Shown: positions 1 through 7,600 of the stretch, in pieces
How positions within the stretch are numbered: the first letter of the stretch is position 1
Layout: every line of letters begins with the position of its first letter
The notes under the pieces: model-generated
What the model saw: the letters and a program-made list of their open reading frames with translations, nothing else
What the model was told of the DNA's origin: nothing
Database searches by the model: none
Source of the DNA: Verrucomicrobiales bacterium
Lineage (GTDB): Bacteria; Verrucomicrobiota; Verrucomicrobiia; Limisphaerales; JACDHS01
Assembly (NCBI GenBank): GCA_028293445.1
Contig: JAQGOU010000006.1
Coordinates: 1-49,631, forward strand
Length of the DNA: 49,631 nt
Reading direction: 5' to 3'
Translations under genes and position numbers: made by a program

Positions 1-15
1 GAAAACTGAATCGGT

Positions 16-375
16 TTAACCTCCGGCAAAAACAGGACGGAAGCCGGCTTCTTCCAGGATGCGGGCCACTTCAGCGCGTTTGTCGCCTTGGATTTCGATG
101 TGCCCGTCCTTGACGGTTCCGCCGGTGCCGCAGGCTTTCTGCATCTGCTTGGCCAGCTTTTCCTTTTCAGGTAAACCGATTCCCACGAAGTTCGTGATGA
201 CGGTGACCGTTTTGCCACCGCGTCCGGCTTTGTTGCGGAGAATGTCGACGCGGCCACGGCTTTTCTTACGCTCGATCGGTTCCGGAATATGTTCCGGGCC
301 GGGCGGCAAGCCTTCGATGTTTAAACTGGCGAAAGGGTTGTTGCCGAACTTTTGCTGGTCATCAGGGCCGTCCAT
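16..375 (-). CDS. SUI1/eIF1-like translation initiation factor (YciH family)
   Basis: 119 aa; RGRVDILRNKAGRGGKTVTVITNFVG...LAKQMQKACGTGGTVKDGHIEIQGDKR is typical of the SUI1 domain. Confidence 0.9.
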   Translation of the reverse strand: MDGPDDQQKFGNNPFASLNIEGLPPGPEHIPEPIERKKSRGRVDILRNKAGRGGKTVTVITNFVGIGLPEKEKLAKQMQKACGTGGTVKDGHIEIQGDKRAEVARILEEAGFRPVFAGG

Positions 376-537
376 ACGTTGCTAATTTAAACCGAAGAAT
401 CGCGGCTGTGAATGCTTTTCGGTGGCGGAGTATTTTATGCGCAGGGCAATAGAGAGTTCTCGGAGCATCGGTTTGAAAACTTACGCTCCGAGAGTCGCCG
501 GATTGACCTCGCGCCCGAAACATGTTGAAACTTGGCC

Positions 538-870
538 ATGGCAACACCTGATTTGAAAATTGAAAAGATCGTCACCGGCACCGGCGCGGCACCGAAAAAA
601 GGTCAGACCGTCACCGTGCATTATACCGGTTGGTTCACCCACGGCGGGAAATTCGACAGCTCGGTCGATCGCAAACAACCGTTCAGCTTCGTGCTCGGCG
701 CGGGACAAGTCATCGCCGGTTGGGACGTCGGCGTCGCGGCGATGAAGGTCGGCGATAAAGTGAAACTCACAATTCCGCCGGAGCTGGCTTATGGTCGCGA
801 CGGTTATCCTGGTGCAATCCCACCGAACTCCACGTTGGTCTTTGAAGTCGAATTGCTGAAGATCGATTGA
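538..870 (+). CDS. FKBP-type peptidyl-prolyl cis-trans isomerase
   Basis: [12 protein letters not shown]...[41 protein letters not shown] at 538 preferred over the TTG at 532. Confidence 0.93.
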   Translation: MATPDLKIEKIVTGTGAAPKKGQTVTVHYTGWFTHGGKFDSSVDRKQPFSFVLGAGQVIAGWDVGVAAMKVGDKVKLTIPPELAYGRDGYPGAIPPNSTLVFEVELLKID

Positions 871-890
871 TCGGCAGCCGACGGGTTTAC

Positions 891-1304
891 ATGAGTGCTC
901 TTTCAGCTTTAACGGAAAACGAAGATCAACTGGCCCAGCGCATGGCGGCGCTCGGCGTGCGCGAAGCGGATATCGAGGAGACGTTCGTGCGCTCGGGCGG
1001 GCATGGCGGACAAAATGTGAACAAGGTATCCACCTGCGTGGCGCTGGTGCATCGGCCGACCGGCATCCAGGTGAAATGTCAGACGACGCGGCACCAGGGG
1101 CAGAATCGTATTCTGGCGCGCGAACTTCTCATTGAGAAACTGGAAGCACGCAAAAAGAGTGCGGCCGATGCGGAACGCGCGCGGGTGGAGAAGGTGCGCC
1201 GACAAAAGCGCGGGCGAAGTCGTGCGGCAAAGCAACGGATCCTTGCGGACAAATCGCATCGTGCGACGAAGAAGGATTCACGGCGCCGGCGCGTTGATGA
1301 TTGA
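891..1304 (+). CDS. Peptide chain release factor-like protein (GGQ domain, ArfB/RF-1-like)
   Basis: [40 protein letters not shown] plus a basic C-terminal tail; ATG at 891. Confidence 0.85.
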   Translation: MSALSALTENEDQLAQRMAALGVREADIEETFVRSGGHGGQNVNKVSTCVALVHRPTGIQVKCQTTRHQGQNRILARELLIEKLEARKKSAADAERARVEKVRRQKRGRSRAAKQRILADKSHRATKKDSRRRRVDD

Positions 1305-1350
1305 TTGGCGAGTGTCTTTGGTTGAGCCGTCGCTTCGACCTGTCATCCGG

Positions 1351-1663
1351 CGACGCTTTTCCCAGAGCAGGAAAATACTTTCCGAGCTCAGCGGCCATTT
1401 TTCCGGAGTAGAAAAACTCTTTCCGAGGTCGGCGGACCTTTTCCCAGACCGGTAAAACACTTTCCGAGCTCAGCGAGCCTTTTTCCAGAGTAGAAAAACT
1501 CTTTCCGGCTCGACGGCGCTTTTCCCAGAGCAGAAAAACACTTTCCGAGCTCGGCGGACCTTTTTCCGGAGCAGAAAAACTCTTTCCGAGCTCAGCGGGC
1601 CTTTTTCCAGAGCGGTAAAACACTTTCCGAGCTCGGAAAGTTTTTCCCGGAGTGGAAAATCCG
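1351..1663. repeat. Intergenic array A1: about 7.6 degenerate tandem units of 41 bp
   Basis: Units start at 1351, 1392, 1433, 1474, 1514, 1555, 1596, 1637; unit ~ CGGACCTTTTTCCGGAGCAGAAAAACTCTTTCCGAGCTCAG; lies between convergent genes. Confidence 0.9.
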
Positions 1664-1801
1664 TAGTTTTGGTCAAAAATCGAGGTTTTTGGAACGCATT
1701 TAGGACCGTCGGCCGTGAATCTGTCCCTTAGGAGAGACAATCGTCCCGGTGATCCTCGATGGTGTGGCGCGGGTACGACCGTTGTTCCGCAACCAATCGA
1801 A

Positions 1802-2662
1802 TCATTCGCCAGGAGACCAATCGGCGGGAGCGAGTGCTTCGATGCCGGGATTTCGAAAGGCAATGCGGCGTTCTTTGTAGAGGGCGCCGAGGGCTTGTTT
1901 GAAAGCTTTTTTGCTCACACCGAATTTCGCACGGATGGTTTCCGGCGAACTATCGTCGTCCAAAGGGAGTTTGCCTCCATTCTTTTCCAGAGCGTCGAGA
2001 ATCAGCTGCTTGAGCGGGACTACGCGCTTGTAACCAGAAGCATTCAGACTGAGATCCATTTTGCCGTCGGGTCGAATGGCGCGGACAAATCCTTGTAGTT
2101 TCTGGCCGATATCCAGCGGTGCCGGGAGTTGATCGTGATAAAGGAGACCGCGATGCGAATTTTCGACAATGGCGTTGTAGCCGAGCGGGGTTCTATCAAT
2201 GACGATGAGATTTACCGGTTGTCCATTGCGATAGTTTGCAGGCTGGCGACTCAAATGGCGGTGGAGTCGTGTTGTTGCCACGATGCGATTGGTTTTTTCA
2301 TCGAGCATGACATAAGCGACGATCTTTTGACCGACACGCACCGGAGCATCCTGTTCGCGAAAGGGAAGCAGCAGATCTTTCGAGAGCCCCCAATCGAGAA
2401 AGGCGCCGATGCGGGGATTCACGCTGATGACTCTAAACTCGGCGAATTCGCCCACCATGGCGCGCGGCATCTCGGTCGTGGCGACCAGGCGATCCTCCGA
2501 ATCGAGATAAATGAAGACGTCGAGGAGTTGTTTCGGGGCAACGTCGTGAGGCACATACCGACCGGGCAGCAATACTTCGCCGAGCTCACCGGCATCGAGA
2601 TAGAGGCCGGGCGCGGAAGCGCGGACAATGGAGAGAGTGTTGCGTTGACCGATCGTTGCCAT
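1802..2662 (-). CDS. cvfB: S1 RNA-binding domain protein, CvfB/YitL family
   Basis: MATIGQRNTLSIVRASAPGLYLDAGELGEVLLPGRYVP...; S1-like repeats and C-terminal winged-helix-like FGVSKKAFKQALGALYKERRI. Confidence 0.85.
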   Translation of the reverse strand: MATIGQRNTLSIVRASAPGLYLDAGELGEVLLPGRYVPHDVAPKQLLDVFIYLDSEDRLVATTEMPRAMVGEFAEFRVISVNPRIGAFLDWGLSKDLLLPFREQDAPVRVGQKIVAYVMLDEKTNRIVATTRLHRHLSRQPANYRNGQPVNLIVIDRTPLGYNAIVENSHRGLLYHDQLPAPLDIGQKLQGFVRAIRPDGKMDLSLNASGYKRVVPLKQLILDALEKNGGKLPLDDDSSPETIRAKFGVSKKAFKQALGALYKERRIAFRNPGIEALAPADWSPGE

Positions 2663-2853
2663 AACACGGCAATATAACTTGCCAGACCGAAAGTGGAGAA
2701 AAAATTACCGGAAGGGAGGTGAAGCGCGTTGCGATTTTGGAGTGAGCCGGGGTCCCCACGCGCGAGAAGGACTGGCTGGATCGAGGCCGGGGCTGTCCAC
2801 CTTGCCGAAGCAAAGTCCGGACAAACCGCCGGCCATCAGATCCGACCGGAAGA

Positions 2854-2946
2854 CTACTTCTTCTTAGCGGCTTTTTTTGCAACCGGCTTTTTAGCGGCTA
2901 CTTTTGCTGCGGGTTTCTTAGCTGCTGCTTTGGATTTAGCTGCCAT
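2854..2946 (-). CDS. 30-aa Lys/Ala-rich histone H1-like microprotein
   Basis: Reverse complement reads MAAKSKAAAKKPAAKVAAKKPVAKKAAKKK*; purine-rich stretch upstream of the ATG; too short for the ORF track. Confidence 0.7.
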   Translation of the reverse strand: MAAKSKAAAKKPAAKVAAKKPVAKKAAKKK

Positions 2947-3526
2947 AGTATTATGTTTTCTTTTTTTAGTTTACTTGATTCCGGAGACAACGTTTCGCCG
3001 GAGATCATGGAAACCATGCCCTGTTTTAACGGGTTTTGTAAACAACGGACGTAAATTCATTTTAGGATAATCGGATCGCGTGGACCGATCCGATCACGAC
3101 ATCACTGCGGCCCAATTTCGTCCGCGGGAGAAATTCATTGCGTAGACAATAAATGCCAATACTCATTTATACCCTGTAAACATTGACGCAAAACCTCTCC
3201 TGCTCTTTTCTCGAGCGGGCTCAGATCATTGCGTGAACGGGTGCATTTTTATTTCACGACGCCGTCACCAAAGCTCCGGCATGCACGCGACATTCTTGCG
3301 CTCACGACCTCGCGATGAAGTTTTTTTTCGCCATTTGAGAATTAAAATTCGCGACGAATGCTTTTCCCGGCGCTCTTTTCCGCCGTTGTGATTTTCGAAT
3401 TTCTCATTTTACAAAATGAACCCGCGCATCTTTTTTATGGCGCGTAAACACGAAAAATGCGCCTCACAAAAAAGAACTCGCGTGCGCGTGACGAACCCAG
3501 GTTCTTTGGAGCCATTCTATGTTGAC

Positions 3527-3549
3527 ATCCTCTTATCTATTTAGAGGAT
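3527..3549 (+). promoter_or_regulatory. Dyad that would sequester the Shine-Dalgarno of the pilin-like gene
   Basis: ATCCTCT-N9-AGAGGAT perfect 7-bp arms; the right arm contains AGAGG just upstream of the GTG at 3556. Confidence 0.55.
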
Positions 3550-3555
3550 ACGCAG

Positions 3556-4434
3556 GTGGTCAGGATACAACTTCCGCGGCAAAGGGTTTCGCGGCCGATA
3601 AATCAGCGGCTCGGTTTCACATTAACTGAATTGTTAGTGGTGATCGCTGTTGCGGTCGTCCTGGTCAGTTTGCTGTTCCTGGTGATCACCCGGTCAAAAT
3701 GGATGGGCCAGAGCAAATATTGCCTGAGCAATCTCAAACAACTAATGACGGCGAACCAGCTTTATGCTGGGGACAATCAGGATTATCTGCCACCCAATGA
3801 GCCGATTGCTCACGGACAAACGGCGCCGTGTTGGGTGGGTGGCTACTTGGATTTTGCCTCCGATAACACCGACAATACGAACAGCGCTTTGCTGACCGAT
3901 CCCCGGTATTCAAAGTTGGCCCCGTATGCCACTTCGGCCTCGTTGTATAAGTGTCCTGGCGACCCGAGCGTTGTCTCAGGGCTCGGCGCTCGCGTTCGTA
4001 GTGTTGCCATGAATCAGGCAGTTGGGACGCGAGCGAACCGTGAGCCGGTTTCGGGCGCCTGGCTGCCCGGGGGCTGGGATGACCGACAAACGTCCTGGGT
4101 CACCTATCCGAAGTTGTCGAGCATGACGAACCCGTCCCCGGCAATGCTCTGGGTGTTGATCGACGAGCAACCGGACAGCATCAATGACGCCGGCTTTGCG
4201 GTACAATGCAAGTTCGCGACCGGGGATGACGCCGTGATCATCGATTTTCCGGGTGTTTTCCATGAGGGCGGGACAGGAATGGCTTTTGCCGATGGCCACT
4301 CGGAAACCCGCCGTTGGACCGGGCAAGCCATTCAACCGAAGCCAGACTACAAGGGCTGGACGCATCGCAAGCCGGCACGAGACAGTGAGGAAGATTTGAA
4401 ATGGCTACAGGTGAGAACTTCCGCGGCGAAATGA
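3556..4434 (+). CDS. Prepilin-type N-terminal cleavage/methylation domain protein with H-x-DG-like C-terminus
   Basis: LGFTLTELLVVIAVAVVLVSLLFLVI; C-terminal GTGMAFADGHSETRRW. Confidence 0.88.
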   Translation: MVRIQLPRQRVSRPINQRLGFTLTELLVVIAVAVVLVSLLFLVITRSKWMGQSKYCLSNLKQLMTANQLYAGDNQDYLPPNEPIAHGQTAPCWVGGYLDFASDNTDNTNSALLTDPRYSKLAPYATSASLYKCPGDPSVVSGLGARVRSVAMNQAVGTRANREPVSGAWLPGGWDDRQTSWVTYPKLSSMTNPSPAMLWVLIDEQPDSINDAGFAVQCKFATGDDAVIIDFPGVFHEGGTGMAFADGHSETRRWTGQAIQPKPDYKGWTHRKPARDSEEDLKWLQVRTSAAK

Positions 4435-4624
4435 TCGGCCGCAAAAAGAGCTGAATTCAGAATTACCGCCGGCATTCTTTCGGATCGCACACGTTTGCCT
4501 GCCGGCATTCTCGCATCGCGTGAAGGGGCTGCGGATAAACTGGACGGCCTCTCTGTGTAATCCCTTGGCCGTCGACGGCACTACATGGTTTCACAAGATC
4601 CGCCGCTTCACGTCGAGCCAGTAC

Positions 4625-4660
4625 AAGAAAAAGCGCGAGCGTTCCGCAACGCCCGCGCTT
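4625..4660 (-). terminator. Rho-independent terminator of the large amidase gene
   Basis: Minus strand AAGCGCGGGCGTT-GCGG-AACGCTCGCGCTT followed by a T-rich tract. Confidence 0.85.
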
Positions 4661-4679
4661 GTGTTACCCATCCAAATGA

Positions 4680-7600
4680 CTATTCGTTTGAAGAAGCCGT
4701 ATCGACTTCGATAATGCGATAAACTCGTTCTTTCGTCGCATTGCTGACGGCCACAGATTCCGTGGCTTGCGTCGCAGTGATCGGCGCGTTGAGACTCACC
4801 CAAGCGGTGCCTTCGCTGCTTTCTTTGTATTGCACCTGATAGGTTTTCCCGACGATCGCATTCCACGTGAGGGTCGCTGTTTCATCCGAAGAAACAATAT
4901 CTCCGCCGTCCACGGACAGTGCACCAACACTGTCAGCAATTACCACCACGGTAATGTCCTTAGAATCCGCTTTCGGGGATGATCCATTCGTCGGAGCATC
5001 TTGTACGGTGACCGTGATGAGATTGGTCGTTCCAGCAAACGTCGCGTCGGGTGTCCAACTGAAGGCGCCTGTGGCTTCATCCATCACCGCGTTCGTTGGC
5101 GCATCGGCATCAATCGTGAAGCCGAGCAATTCTCCAACGTAAGCATCCGGATTTACGCCGGTCGCCGTGAAGTTGATTGTGCTGCCGGCTTTAACAGTCA
5201 CTGGACTGCTGAGCGATGCCGTCGTGACTACCTGGAAGTTATCCATATAGACTTTGTACGTTCCTGTGCCGCCTGCGGGCACGAGGGCCAAATGTTCCAG
5301 CACACCTTTACCGGAAGCGAGGACGCCATTACCCGTCATGGAACGACAGGCTTCAGCAGGCAGGTTGAACGTTAGAGTAGTCCAATTGCTCGCCACGAGT
5401 TGACGATTGGGGAAAGGAGCACCGCCGACCACATTGGTGACGCCCACGAATTCAATGTTTCCGGATACACCACCATTGGCTCCGATCTCAGCGGTTCCGC
5501 CGGTCTCACGAAGGCCCAAGCCAACTTTCAATGCTTTATCGGACCAGATGTCGAATCGAACCGTCTGGCCCAGATCAATCGTCGGGTTCGGAACGAATTG
5601 CGCATCGCTAGTGGTAAGACGTACCCATGGATTCGTCGTCCCGGTCTTGAAGTTGAACGTCGCAAACATTACCCGGGTGCTCGTGTGGCCTGCCGGATAG
5701 GTATTCGTCACGCTCGTCAGATTAGGCGTGGTGTTCAAGAAACCCGACATCCCCGGAGCGAACGTCGGTTGACGGAACATAACGATACCGCTGGATGTGC
5801 CGGATGAGAACGTTTGGTAATCGACAACGGTTTCAGTCACCGTGGCAGAGCCAAGGGTCAGCACCGGTGGCGCATTCGTCGCTGAGATGATGATGGTAAT
5901 GTCCTTCTCGTCATAGAGTGGTGGCACTCCATTATCCGTCACGCGAATGGTGATAATGTTGGTGCTATAACCGCCCGAGGATGGCCATGTGAACAACCCT
6001 GTTGACGGATCGATTGTCGCGCCAACCGGCGGTGTGCCTTGCAAACTGAACGTCAGCGTGTTGGCGGGGAGATCATCGTCTTCGGCTTCCCCTTGCAGCA
6101 ACACCACTTCTCCTGAAGCAATTTCGACGGCCTGATCCGGGAATCCACCGAGTCTCGGCGGGGTGTTCACTTTGTTAACAACAATCGTTACATTCTTCGA
6201 GTCGCTAAGATTACCCGGACCGTCGTCGGTTACCGTCACGGTAATCACGTTTGTGCTTGGTCCCTGAATTGAATCGGGGGTCCAGGAAAAGACGCCGGTG
6301 GCAGGATCGATTTCAGATCCAGCCGGGGCGTTTGTACCAAGGCTGAAAGTTAGGTTTTGACCCGGCAGATCTGCGTCCGTAGCAGAGGCAGTAAACGAGA
6401 GCGATGTTCCAGTATCAACCACCAGATTAGTTGTGACACTGACGACCTGAAAGTTATCGAAGTAAGCATTATAAACTCCCATACCTCCCGCTGGAACTAG
6501 CGCGAGATGTTCGAGAACGCCTTTTCCAGTCGCAAGAACTCCATTACCCGTGAAAGCACTGGTCGCTTCGCTTGGCAGGTTGAACTCCAGGGTGGTCCAG
6601 ACTCCCGCAGCCACGGTGTGGGTGGGATTGGGTCCGGTGCCAAGTGCGCCACTCGATCCAACGAATTCCAGCGAACCAGTTGTTCCACCGTTTTCGCCGT
6701 AGTTTGCGCCAGTAGCAGTCTCACGAACGCCCAGTGCGATCTTGAGAGCCTTGTCGGTGTAAACATCAAACCGGACTCGTTGATTCAGGTTAATCGTCGG
6801 ATTCGGCAAGGTGCTCGCATTAAAGGTGCTCAGGCGCAGCCATGGGTTCGTCACGTTCGTTTTGAAACTAAAGTTCGCCCACAAAACGCGCGAGCTGATG
6901 TTCCCTGCCGGGAATGTTCCCTCGACCGAAGTCGTGTTCGCAGTTGTCGTATCCAGGAAGCCGCTGGTTGTACTGGAATACGAGGGCTGATGGAATAACA
7001 CCGTTCCATTGTACGTTCCATCAGACAACGTTTCGAAGGTGGCTATATTCGTTATCGTCGTCACCGTCGTATTTACGTTGAGAACTGGCGCAATGTTTAC
7101 TTCATTGACGACGACGTTGAAGCTTTGCCGTGCAAATAATGCCGGTGAGCCGTTATCCGTGACGCGCACGGTGACGGGATAAGTATCGGGACCATCTGCT
7201 TCAGTGGTCGTCCAGGAAATCGCACCGCTCGCTGCATTGATGGTCATTCCTGCAGGGGCGCCGGCTTCGAGACTATATGTTTTTCCATTTGCTGGCAGAT
7301 CCGAATCGGTGGCCGAAGCTGTGACACTTAAGGTGCTTAGCTCATTGATCGTCTGCGTCGAAATCGTTGCGAGCACAGGAGCGACGTTAACTTCCAGCAC
7401 CGTCACAGTAATGGTCTCGAAGTCATTTGAGTTCGGAGATCCATTGTCTGTAACTCTAACTGTTAGCGGGAATGAGCCCGGACCTTGAGCTTCTGTGGGG
7501 GTCCAGGTGAAGGCGCCGCTCGCGCCGTCGATGGCGGCACCTGACGGCGCACCAGCGTCGAGGGAATAAGTCCGGGTTTGCCCGACATCCGGATCCGTGG

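Noticed and set aside
1351-1663. CRISPR array interpretation of A1 (also A2 and A3)
   Set aside because: No constant repeat alternating with unique spacers; the whole 41-43 bp unit is degenerate and related; no cas genes in the window.
1129-1863. 244-aa minus-strand ORF (and 1470..1676) across array A1 with repeated LGKSFS..EKG..SSESVFLLWEK
   Set aside because: The period is 41 bp, not a codon multiple, so the frame rotates. The units simply lack stop codons, and the ORF runs into the RF-like gene. Treated as noncoding repeat.
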